Assembly (NCBI GenBank): GCA_958438955.1
Contig: CAUBTS010000031.1
Coordinates: forward strand, 1-19,289
DNA: 19,289 bases
Reading direction: 5' to 3'
Source: an uncultured Collinsella sp.
Lineage (GTDB): Bacteria; Actinomycetota; Coriobacteriia; Coriobacteriales; Coriobacteriaceae
Each line of letters starts with the position of its first letter. Within the stretch, counting starts at the first letter, position 1. The notes beneath the pieces are model-generated. The model was not told the DNA's origin. It worked only from the letters and a program-made list of their open reading frames with translations, and did not search any database. A program made the position numbers and the translations under genes. This document shows, one piece after another, positions 1 to 6,471 of this stretch.

Positions 1-74
1 ATGCAGGCACCCTCGGCTGCTGAATACTCCCAAAAATGCACGCCGCATCCTACCCCAGGCACCCGCAGCAAGAA

Positions 75-259
75 GACGAATAGTCTCGGCCTCCCCAGTC
101 ACCGCAGGAGGCCCTAGGGCTTACCTCCCAAATCTTTCCGCAGGACGGAAGGACCCCGCCGCGCGAAGCGCACGGCGGGGTCCTGACATGTCCGAGGACG
201 ATTTGGGAGGTAAGCCCTGGGGTCTCCGATGAGAGCAGTTTCGGCCGAGGCTATTCGTC
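75..259. repeat. Large nested imperfect palindrome downstream of the phosphofructokinase gene
   Basis: Three pairs of complementary blocks share one centre near base 167. The outer arms are 75-91 and 243-259 (16 of 17 match), the middle arms 116-133 and 201-218 (18 of 18), and the inner arms 151-161 and 173-183 (11 of 11). The segments between paired blocks have equal length on both sides (24 and 17 nt) but do not pair. The right outer arm overlaps the last codons and stop of the phosphofructokinase gene, so the left arm carries an inverted copy of GACGAATAG. No T-run follows the inner hairpin, so it is not a textbook terminator. It could be a structured 3' RNA, a decayed inverted duplication or a MITE-like remnant. 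The rest of 1-250 shows no convincing gene. Confidence 0.7.
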
Positions 260-1330
260 GCCGAAGCTGATGCCCAACGCCTTGGCCTCGCGCACCAGAT
301 CGCTCTGGGGATCGACATACTTGAGCTTGCCGGCGACATCCTCGAGCGGCATGTGGCACATCTTGCCGTCACGCAGGGCGATCATGTAGCCAAACTCGCC
401 GCGTAGACAGCCCAGTGCCGCCTCGACGCCGCACTGGGTCGCAAAGATGCGGTCCTGGGCGTCGGGCTGGCCGCCGCGCTGCGTGTGGCCGGGGATGGCG
501 ACGCGGGTCTCGCGACCGGTCTTGGCCTCGATCTCCTTGGCGATGTCGTAGACGATCGACGGGCTCGTGCGCTCGGCGAGTTTCTTCTTGTACTCCTTCT
601 TGGACAGCGCCGCGTCCTCCTTGGAGATAGCGCCCTCGGCGACGGCCACGATGGTAAAGCGGCTGCCGGTCTCCATGCGATGCTCGATGGTCTTGATGAC
701 GTTATCCATGTCGTAGGGGATCTCGGGAATCAAGATGACATCCGCGCCGCCCGCGACGCCGGCGTATAGCGGGATCCAGCCAACCTTGTGGCCCATGATC
801 TCGATAACGAACACGCGGCCGTGACTCGAAGCGGTGGTGTGAATGTCGTCGATGCACTTGGTGGCGACGTCGATGGCGCTCGTAAAGCCAAACGTCAGCT
901 CGGTGCCCCAGGTGTCGTTATCGATGGTCTTAGGCAGGGCGATAACGTTGAGGCCCTCTTCGCGCAGACGGTTGGCGGTCTTGGTGGAGCCGTTGCCGCC
1001 CAGCATAAACAGGCAGTCGAGCTGCAGCTTATGATAGGTGTGGACCATTGCCGGCACCTTCTCGACGCCGTCGGCCTCGGGAATATCCAGGCGCTTGAAC
1101 GGCGTACGGCTCGTGCCCAGGATGGTGCCGCCACGGGTAAGGATGCCGCTAAAATCGGCGGGCGTCATGACGCGGAACCGGCTGTAGATAAGGCCCTGGT
1201 AGCCGTCCTCAAAACCATAGATCTCAATAGGCTCTTCGCTATTGGTCATAAGCGTTTTGACAATGCCGCGCATGGTGGCGTTGAGCGCCTGGCAGTCGCC
1301 GCCACTGGTAAGAAGACCGATCCTAAGCAT
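251..1330 (-). CDS. pfkA: 6-phosphofructokinase (ATP or PPi dependent)
   Basis: The 359-residue product phosphorylates fructose 6-phosphate to fructose 1,6-bisphosphate in cytosolic glycolysis. Visible family motifs are the N-terminal nucleotide loop TSGGD (8-12), GGNGS (111-115), the catalytic PKTIDND (133-139, base Asp137), MGH (179-181) in the substrate site, PEIP (202-205) and the C-terminal GHTQRGG (281-287). The two positions that normally report the phosphate donor disagree: Gly in GGNGS is ATP-like and Lys in PKTIDND is PPi-like, so the donor is left open. The loop also reads GGDCQALN where most relatives have a Gly after the Cys-Pro or Cys-Gln. Length is normal for the short bacterial class. 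The ATG is preceded by GGAAGG at good spacing. The gene stands alone, with a hairpin upstream and a large palindrome at its 3' end. Confidence 0.93.
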   Translation of the reverse strand: MLRIGLLTSGGDCQALNATMRGIVKTLMTNSEEPIEIYGFEDGYQGLIYSRFRVMTPADFSGILTRGGTILGTSRTPFKRLDIPEADGVEKVPAMVHTYHKLQLDCLFMLGGNGSTKTANRLREEGLNVIALPKTIDNDTWGTELTFGFTSAIDVATKCIDDIHTTASSHGRVFVIEIMGHKVGWIPLYAGVAGGADVILIPEIPYDMDNVIKTIEHRMETGSRFTIVAVAEGAISKEDAALSKKEYKKKLAERTSPSIVYDIAKEIEAKTGRETRVAIPGHTQRGGQPDAQDRIFATQCGVEAALGCLRGEFGYMIALRDGKMCHMPLEDVAGKLKYVDPQSDLVREAKALGISFGDE

Positions 1331-1368
1331 GATGAATCCTTCCGGGCAAGTTATAACATGCGCATAAG

Positions 1369-1401
1369 TTTACCCCCGCACACTGTTGATACGGGGGTAA
1401 A
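1369..1401. terminator. Intergenic hairpin between hydrolase and phosphofructokinase genes
   Basis: A perfect 10-bp inverted repeat (1369-1378 with 1392-1401, arms TTTACCCCCG and CGGGGGTAAA) encloses a 13-nt loop. Read on the minus strand it follows the amide hydrolase stop and precedes the phosphofructokinase start. The stem is GC-rich in its centre, but the following T-tract is weak. It is most likely a transcription terminator of the upstream gene; a leader structure for phosphofructokinase is possible. Confidence 0.5.
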
Positions 1402-1470
1402 ACGTGTTAGCTCAAGCGTATAGAAATGTAAACAACGTCAGGCGAGCGTAAGGTCGACGAGCCTGGGTCC

Positions 1471-2556
1471 TTACAGTGCGAAGGCGTCGACGTCGCCCCA
1501 GTGGCGGCGCAGCGTAATGGCGGCGGCGGGTTCGGTATTGTCAAAGACGACCGACCATTGCGTATTGCTGGTGATGTCTTCCGGATTGGGTTCTTGCGCT
1601 GCGGCACGCAGGGCTTTCCAGACAATCGTTTCGTCCTGGGCACCGACATGGGCGTCAAGGACATCGGCGATTGCGACGGCGCGCTCTTTACCATGGCCCA
1701 GCTCGCCATTCTTTTGGTTGGGCAGCACTTCGTCGCCATAGCAGGCGTAGAAGTTCGTAACCTGGCGTACAGGAGTCGCTTTGAAAGCACGGTCCGGATC
1801 GCGCGGATCCCACTCTACTACGCGCGCGTCACCGGCGGCGTCGTTGATAAAGAAGTGGTAATCGCGTCCTGCCATGGCGTGCATGTCGTAGGCGGAAAGC
1901 AGGTCGACAGCTTCTTGCGTGGTGGCGGCACGGTCGAGCACCAGGCGGATGGCGAGCGAGGTATTGATGACGGGGCGCTGCGTGTCCTGGTCACAGGGCT
2001 TGGAGTCCAGAGTGAGTACGGCAATGGACACGCCGCATTCGTTAACACCGTCGAGCTGGGCAAACGGGCCCATGAGTGCGGCGGCGCGTCCGCCGACGGA
2101 GTCAAGCGGAGTGTTATCGCCCAGGTTGTTAAGGGCGGCAAACCCGATGGAGGCATAGACGTCGCGTGGGTGATTGCGCACCAGCAGCGCCGAGGTGTCG
2201 TCCTTAAAGTCGTAATTGCGACCGGTGCGCACGCGGCCTTCGGCATCTACGGCGACAAAAGCGCTGCAGGCAAACTGGGGCGCCTGGACATGTACCGGCA
2301 CACCGGGCAGCACCTGCGCCACCACGGCATCGATGTAGGCCTGGTCGTCGCGCACGCCAGCGGCGATGATGCGATCAAGATCGTAGTCGTAGGCGATGTC
2401 GATTGCGTACAGGTCATAGCTATCCGCGTAGCCGGTCAAGCGTTTGAGCGACGCGGCGGACTTGATTTGCTTGCGGTAAACGATACCGGTGGCAGCGGCA
2501 AGGCCGACGGCGACTCCCGCGACACCGCAGGCGATGGCAATGTTACGTGGCTTCAT
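1471..2556 (-). CDS. Membrane-anchored linear amide C-N hydrolase (choloylglycine hydrolase/AAT-like Ntn family)
   Basis: The 361-residue protein begins with a short charged stretch and a hydrophobic segment (about 6-26), which predicts an N-terminal membrane anchor or uncleaved signal with the body outside the membrane. The catalytic candidate is Cys97 in APQFACSAF, followed by a family-like GRNYDF (112-117) and later NECGVSIAV, which fits the Ntn hydrolases that cleave linear amides such as N-acyl amino acids, penicillins or bile salts. Classical bile salt hydrolases start directly with Met-Cys. Here the Cys lies about 96 residues in, so activation would need cleavage before Cys97, as in the acyltransferase (AAT, PF03417) branch. 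The substrate cannot be named. The ATG has AGGAG at suitable spacing. A 369-codon open frame on the opposite strand is a high-GC mirror. Confidence 0.75.
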   Translation of the reverse strand: MKPRNIAIACGVAGVAVGLAAATGIVYRKQIKSAASLKRLTGYADSYDLYAIDIAYDYDLDRIIAAGVRDDQAYIDAVVAQVLPGVPVHVQAPQFACSAFVAVDAEGRVRTGRNYDFKDDTSALLVRNHPRDVYASIGFAALNNLGDNTPLDSVGGRAAALMGPFAQLDGVNECGVSIAVLTLDSKPCDQDTQRPVINTSLAIRLVLDRAATTQEAVDLLSAYDMHAMAGRDYHFFINDAAGDARVVEWDPRDPDRAFKATPVRQVTNFYACYGDEVLPNQKNGELGHGKERAVAIADVLDAHVGAQDETIVWKALRAAAQEPNPEDITSNTQWSVVFDNTEPAAAITLRRHWGDVDAFAL

Positions 2557-2717
2557 GACGGCTCCTCTCGTCCTGTTAGCGTAATTGTCGCAAAAGGAGC
2601 GCGGGCATGATGGCTCAACTTGGTGAGCGGCGCGGGATTAAACATGGAATGAAGAGTGCGGCGCTGGCGTGGCGGGGTATGCTGGAGGGGACCATCAACC
2701 CAGCGAAAGGGGAGAGC

Positions 2718-4103
2718 ATGACGGATCAGGAAACGCCCGAGCGCGCGCATGTGACGGCCGACGATATCGAGGCCGCCAACGACCTCATCGACTTTATCGA
2801 GGCATGTCCCAGCATGTTCCATACGGCGGCGACCATTATGGCCGAGCTCGACGAGGCGGGCTTTACCTACCTGCCCGAGAACGCGGCGTGGGACATCGAG
2901 CCGGGCGGGCGTTATTACACGCAGCGCAATACCTCGAGCGTTATTGCCTTTAAGGTGGGCGAGGACCTGACCGCGACGTGGGGCGAGGACGGCGTTGCCG
3001 GTGACTATCATTTTCAGCTCACGGCGTCGCACAGCGATTCGCCGACGTTTAAGGTCAAGGCCGTGCCCGAGCTCGACGGCGCAGGCGAGACGCTGCGCCT
3101 GAACACCGAGGCCTACGGCGGCATGATCGACTACACCTGGTTCGACCGCCCGCTGGCGCTCGCGGGCCGCGTGTTGGTACGCGAAGGCGACCGTATTGAG
3201 AGCCGCCTGCTTGCCACCGAGCGCGAAGTCGCGATTATCCCGAGCCTTGCCATCCATATGAACCGCGGCGTTAACGAGGGCTTTGCGCCCAACCGCGCCG
3301 TCGACCTGTGCCCGCTCATCAGCGCCGGTGAGCTTAAGCAGGGCGATTTTGATGCCCTGGTTGCCGACGAACTGGACGTTGAGCCCGAGCAGATCCTGAG
3401 CCGCGATCTGTTCCTGGTCAACCGCCAGGATGCGCGCATTTGGGGCTGGGCTGACGAGTTCATCTCGACGCCCAAGCTCGACGACCTGGCCTGCGCCTAC
3501 ACCTCACTGCAGGCATTTTTGGGTGCCGAGAACGCGCGCGACGTCTCGGTCTTCTGCTGCTTTGATAACGAGGAGGTTGGTTCCGAGACCAAGCAGGGCG
3601 CCATGTCGACGTTCTTGGCCGACGCACTGCGCCGCATCAACGGATCGCTGGGCTTTGACGACGAGTCGTACCATCGTGCACTTGCTGCCTCGATGCTTGT
3701 GAGCTGCGACAATGCGCATGCCGTGCACCCCAACCACGCCGAGAAGTGCGACGCCCGCAATCAGGTTGTGCTCAACGGCGGTATCGTTATCAAGGAAGCC
3801 GCCAACCAGCATTACTGCACCGATGCCTTTAGCCGCGCAGTGTTCCAGGCTATTTGCGATGACGCCGACGTGCCCACGCAGGCCTTCGCCAACAAGAGCG
3901 ATATGGCGGGTGGCTCCACGCTCGGCAACCTGTCGAACATGCATGCGAGCATGCATGCCGTGGACGTGGGCCTGCCGCAGCTGGCCATGCACTCAAGCTA
4001 CGAGACCGGCGGCGTACGCGACGTGATGTACGCCATTCGCGCCCTCACGGCTTTCTACGAGCGAAACCTAACCATCAACGGCGCCGAAAGCGTGGAGCTC
4101 TAA
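2718..4103 (+). CDS. M18 family aspartyl/general aminopeptidase
   Basis: This is a cytosolic zinc exopeptidase of the M18 family (aminopeptidase I / aspartyl aminopeptidase) that removes N-terminal residues from peptides. From the start chosen here it is 461 residues, normal for the family. Metal-site motifs are all present: TASHSDSP (His105), STPKLDDLA (Asp256), FDNEEVGS (Glu285/286), SCDNAHAVHPN (Asp331) and MHSSYETGG (His425). The ATG at 2718 has AAAGGGGAG just upstream and gives an N-terminus like the family's. A further in-frame ATG at 2607 also has a strong AAAGGAG and would add 37 residues that look unlike the family. The gene is divergent from the amide hydrolase and ends in a repeat-bearing gap. 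The symbol apeB is sometimes used for this family. Confidence 0.92.
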   Translation: MTDQETPERAHVTADDIEAANDLIDFIEACPSMFHTAATIMAELDEAGFTYLPENAAWDIEPGGRYYTQRNTSSVIAFKVGEDLTATWGEDGVAGDYHFQLTASHSDSPTFKVKAVPELDGAGETLRLNTEAYGGMIDYTWFDRPLALAGRVLVREGDRIESRLLATEREVAIIPSLAIHMNRGVNEGFAPNRAVDLCPLISAGELKQGDFDALVADELDVEPEQILSRDLFLVNRQDARIWGWADEFISTPKLDDLACAYTSLQAFLGAENARDVSVFCCFDNEEVGSETKQGAMSTFLADALRRINGSLGFDDESYHRALAASMLVSCDNAHAVHPNHAEKCDARNQVVLNGGIVIKEAANQHYCTDAFSRAVFQAICDDADVPTQAFANKSDMAGGSTLGNLSNMHASMHAVDVGLPQLAMHSSYETGGVRDVMYAIRALTAFYERNLTINGAESVEL

Positions 4104-4140
4104 AACCTGCTAAAAGGGACAGGTTTATTATGCAGGTTTT
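4102..4140 (+). terminator. Hairpin at the M18 gene stop, containing a dispersed repeat
   Basis: Arms AAAACCTGC (4102-4110) and GCAGGTTTT (4132-4140) form a perfect 9-bp stem that begins within the M18 stop codon. The right arm ends in a T-rich stretch, so it could act as a weak intrinsic terminator. It is built from the repeat described separately at 4105-4151. Confidence 0.45.
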
Positions 4141-4151
4141 ATCTGGGCAAA
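4105..4151 (+). repeat. Dispersed intergenic repeat, copy A
   Basis: This stretch matches 5311-5356 over about 46 positions with only a handful of differences. Both share the head ACCTxCyAAAAGGGrCAGG, followed by TTTATT and a second CAGGTTTTATC. A third locus (15286-15305) shares only the head. The second half repeats the AGGTTT core of the first. Confidence 0.7.
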
Positions 4152-4221
4152 TGCCGCAAAGCCAACAGCTGGACAGAATTGTTATGACACCGCAGGTTGA
4201 GCAAGCGTCAGCGAGCGATGT

Positions 4222-4307
4222 CCAGAGCGAACAATTTGTCATTCAAAAGGCAAGGCATAGACCTTCTGGTCATGCCTTGCCTTTTGAATGACAAATTGTC
4301 GCTCTGG
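4222..4307. repeat. Near-perfect long hairpin in a convergent gap
   Basis: The left arm 4222-4258 pairs with 4272-4307 over 36 bp, with a single extra A in the left arm. A further 4-bp GACC/GGTC stem (4260-4263 with 4268-4271) closes on a TTCT loop. It sits between the convergent M18 and dehydrogenase genes and could stop transcription from both sides, although no T-run follows on either strand. Its length and AT-rich core (ATTCAAAAGG) differ from neighbouring coding DNA, which favours a mobile palindrome or structured RNA. Confidence 0.75.
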
Positions 4308-4328
4308 GCGGCGCGTAGCGTCGACCGG

Positions 4329-4352
4329 TCCGCCGTTCGTTAGAACGGCGGA
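4329..4352 (-). terminator. Short hairpin just after the dehydrogenase stop codon
   Basis: TCCGCCGTTC (4329-4338) and GAACGGCGGA (4343-4352) form a perfect 10-bp stem with a GTTA loop, three bases beyond the dehydrogenase stop. There is no T-tract on the minus strand, so intrinsic termination would be weak. It may stabilise the mRNA 3' end or work with the larger hairpin at 4222-4307. Confidence 0.5.
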
Positions 4353-4355
4353 ACC

Positions 4356-5291
4356 CTAATGTTCGATCCAACAGCGCAGGGTCTCGCCGGCTTGCAGGTG
4401 ACGCAGATTCTCTGCGGCAATGTCGACCACATTGTTGAGCGTGGCTGCCAGGTGGAACCAGCCGGAGACGTGCGGCGTGATGAGCATGTTGGGCGCATCC
4501 CACAGGGGGCTTGTCTCAGGCAGCGGCTCGGGGTCGGTGACGTCGACCGCGGCGCCGGCGAGATGTCCCGACTCCAGGGCGGCAACCAAGTCGTCGGTGA
4601 CCACAAGGTCGCCGCGGCCGCCGTTGGCAAAGAAGGAGCCCGGCTTCATCGCGGCAAAGAACTCGGCGTTCGCCAGGCCGCGGGTCTCGGGTGTGCTGGG
4701 CATAAAGGATGCGACGATGTCAGCCTCGGCCAGGCGCTCGGACAGGGCGTCCATGCCGTCCATGTCCTCAAACACAATGGGGTAGACGAGTGGATGGCGC
4801 TTGATGCCGCGGACGTGCGCGCCCATGTTGCGGCAGAGCGTGGCGAAGTGGCCGCCGATATCGCCCGCGCCCAGCACCAGCACATTGGCGTTTTTGAGCG
4901 AGGTGACCGGCCCCAAATCCTCCCAGCGATGCTCGCGCTGCAAGTTGTGATAGCCGGGCAGGCGCTTCATCATGGAAAGGACCATGGCAAACATGTGCTC
5001 GCTTACGGCCTGGCCGTAGGCGCCCACCGAGCAAGACAATTTGGCGTCGGCCGGCACGGTGCCGGCGGCCAAGTAATCGTCATAGCCAGCGGTCTGCAAT
5101 TGCAACAGCTGGAGATGTTCGCATGCCGTGAGCATGTCAGGGTCGATGTTGCCCAAGATCACGTCAGCATCGGCGACCTGCTCGCGCGTGGCGGCGTCGG
5201 CGCTCGTGTAGATAAAGTCCTCGCCCGGAGCGCTCGACTCAAGAATTGCACGATGACGGTCGTTGACGGGCAGCAAAACCAGGATGTTCAC
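4356..5291 (-). CDS. D-2-hydroxyacid dehydrogenase family protein
   Basis: This 311-residue cytosolic oxidoreductase interconverts 2-keto acids and D-2-hydroxy acids with a nicotinamide cofactor. The Rossmann dinucleotide motif is GAGDIG (141-146). The catalytic triad is visible as Arg226 in NGGRGDLV, Glu255 in DPEPLP and His274 in TPHVSG. At the end of the second beta strand the usual NAD-selecting acidic residue is absent; the segment reads VRGIKRHP (Arg161, Lys164, Arg165), which suggests NADP(H). Substrate is unknown; glyoxylate/hydroxypyruvate reductases and 2-ketoacid reductases share this layout. Translation starts at a GTG, supported by AGAGGA seven bases upstream. The gene is monocistronic, flanked by a repeat upstream and hairpins downstream. 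Confidence 0.88.
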   Translation of the reverse strand: MNILVLLPVNDRHRAILESSAPGEDFIYTSADAATREQVADADVILGNIDPDMLTACEHLQLLQLQTAGYDDYLAAGTVPADAKLSCSVGAYGQAVSEHMFAMVLSMMKRLPGYHNLQREHRWEDLGPVTSLKNANVLVLGAGDIGGHFATLCRNMGAHVRGIKRHPLVYPIVFEDMDGMDALSERLAEADIVASFMPSTPETRGLANAEFFAAMKPGSFFANGGRGDLVVTDDLVAALESGHLAGAAVDVTDPEPLPETSPLWDAPNMLITPHVSGWFHLAATLNNVVDIAAENLRHLQAGETLRCWIEH

Positions 5292-5310
5292 AAGCAGTCC
5301 TCTCCGCTCG

Positions 5311-5356
5311 ACCTACCAAAAGGGGCAGGTTTATTTTGGCAGGTTTTATCAGGCAA
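5311..5356 (+). repeat. Dispersed intergenic repeat, copy B
   Basis: This is the second copy of the element at 4105-4151, in the same orientation. It sits just upstream of the dehydrogenase start. On the minus strand it reads as two near-direct copies of AAACCTGCC separated by a short AT-rich spacer. Confidence 0.7.
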
Positions 5357-5364
5357 AACGCTAT

Positions 5365-5414
5365 AAAAACGCCGGGCTTTGCGATGGTTAACATATCCAT
5401 CGCGAAGCCCGGCG
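5365..5414 (-). terminator. map: Rho-independent terminator of the methionine aminopeptidase gene
   Basis: Arms 5370-5387 and 5397-5414 form an 18-bp stem with one mismatch (CGCCGGGCTTCGCGATGG on the minus strand) closed by a 9-nt loop. On the minus strand a TTTTTATAG tract follows directly. It lies 9 bases beyond the gene's stop codon. This is the clearest intrinsic terminator in the window. Confidence 0.9.
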
Positions 5415-5423
5415 CATCCACGG

Positions 5424-6311
5424 CTACCAGCTCAGCAGCTCGTAGCCGTCCTCGGTCACCACGAGCTGTACCTCGCACTGGGCCGAATCGCTACCGTCCT
5501 TGGTGCGCACACACCAGCCGTCGCCCTTGCTGATCTTGATGTCGGGCGCTCCGGCATTGACCATGGGCTCGATGGTAAAGACCATGCCCGGAGCCATGAT
5601 GGTGTCCACATCGGGCGCCTCGGTGGTAAAGCCCACAAACGGGTCCTCGTGGAACTCCTTACCGATGCCGTGTCCGCCGTACTCGCGCACCACGCTAAAG
5701 CCGGCGTCCTCGACCGTCTTTTGCACGGCCTCAGCCATCACGGAGAGCGGCAGCCACGGCTTGACGGCAGCCAGACCCGCCTCCACGCTGGCGCGGGTGA
5801 CGTCGACCAGGCGCTGGCGCTCGGCAGAGACCTCGCCGATGCAGAACATGCGGCTCGAATCACTAAAGTAGCCGTCTAGGATCGTGGAGCAGTCCACGTT
5901 GATAATATCGCCCTCATGCAGCACGTCCGTATCGCAGGGGATACCGTGACAGACCACGTCGTTGATCGAGGTGCAAACGCTCTTGGGGTAGCCCTCATAG
6001 TTGAGGTCGGCCGGCGTGCCACCGTGCTCGACGGTGTAGTCGTAGATCATCTGGTCGATCTGGTTGGTGGTCATGCCCGCGGCGATGTGTTCGCCTACGT
6101 AATCGAGCACGCCCACGTTGATGGCGGCCGAGCGCTTGATGCCCTCGATATCGGCGGGCGTCTTGTAGAGCGTGCGGGGCAGAACCTCCCAGCCCTCTTC
6201 CCACAAGCGCTCGAGGCGCTCATCAAAGGCGCTATGGCATTTCTTATATTTTTTGCCGCTGCCGCACCAGCAGGCGTCGTTGCGGCCGGGCACGGGTCCA
6301 TTGTCAAACAT
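5424..6311 (-). CDS. map: Methionine aminopeptidase, type I, with N-terminal SEC-C zinc motif
   Basis: The 295-residue enzyme removes the initiator methionine from nascent proteins. The N-terminus carries a SEC-C motif, PGRNDACWCGSGKKYKKCH (8-26), with zinc ligands Cys14, Cys16, Cys25 and His26; in SecA this motif binds zinc and helps contact ribosome or SecB. The catalytic domain follows from about 50, with His122 (CHGIP), metal ligands Asp140 (NVD), Asp151 (FSDSS), His214 (GHGIG), Glu248 (TIEPM) and Glu280 (SAQCE). Where E. coli Map and most type I enzymes read EHT after the last ligand, this one reads EVQ. The ATG has AAAGGAAG at good spacing. A strong terminator follows and a palindrome lies upstream. 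Confidence 0.93.
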   Translation of the reverse strand: MFDNGPVPGRNDACWCGSGKKYKKCHSAFDERLERLWEEGWEVLPRTLYKTPADIEGIKRSAAINVGVLDYVGEHIAAGMTTNQIDQMIYDYTVEHGGTPADLNYEGYPKSVCTSINDVVCHGIPCDTDVLHEGDIINVDCSTILDGYFSDSSRMFCIGEVSAERQRLVDVTRASVEAGLAAVKPWLPLSVMAEAVQKTVEDAGFSVVREYGGHGIGKEFHEDPFVGFTTEAPDVDTIMAPGMVFTIEPMVNAGAPDIKISKGDGWCVRTKDGSDSAQCEVQLVVTEDGYELLSW

Positions 6312-6363
6312 GGCTAACTTCCTTTCATTCGCAGCTAGTATAGCCCACCCACGCGTCCATAAA

Positions 6364-6430
6364 AGTTGCGGTGATATAGTTCCGATTTAAGCGGTTTAAC
6401 AGCATAAATAGGAACTATATCACCGCAACT
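6364..6430. repeat. Perfect 20-bp palindrome between radical SAM and map genes
   Basis: AGTTGCGGTGATATAGTTCC (6364-6383) is perfectly complementary to 6411-6430 across a 27-nt AT-rich loop. On the minus strand a TTTTATGG tract follows the stem, so it can serve as a terminator for the radical SAM gene. The low GC of arms and loop compared with flanking genes and the perfect pairing suggest a REP- or MITE-like element. If it is a terminator, the map promoter must lie between it and 6311. Confidence 0.75.
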
Positions 6431-6471
6431 GATGGAGCGGGATGGCAGGCACTAGCTGCTGCGTGGTTTTG

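Noticed and set aside
36..83. A 15-codon plus-strand frame ending in GAAGACGAATAG
   Set aside because: Too short, no ribosome site, and its end is explained as the inverted copy of the phosphofructokinase 3' end within the palindrome.
1501..2610. A 369-codon open frame on the plus strand opposite the amide hydrolase
   Set aside because: It is a mirror of the minus-strand gene in high-GC DNA. The minus-strand product has recognisable catalytic motifs, a membrane anchor and a good ribosome site; the plus-strand product resembles nothing.
4359..5366. A 335-codon plus-strand frame opposite the dehydrogenase
   Set aside because: Shadow of a gene with an intact Rossmann motif and catalytic triad on the other strand.
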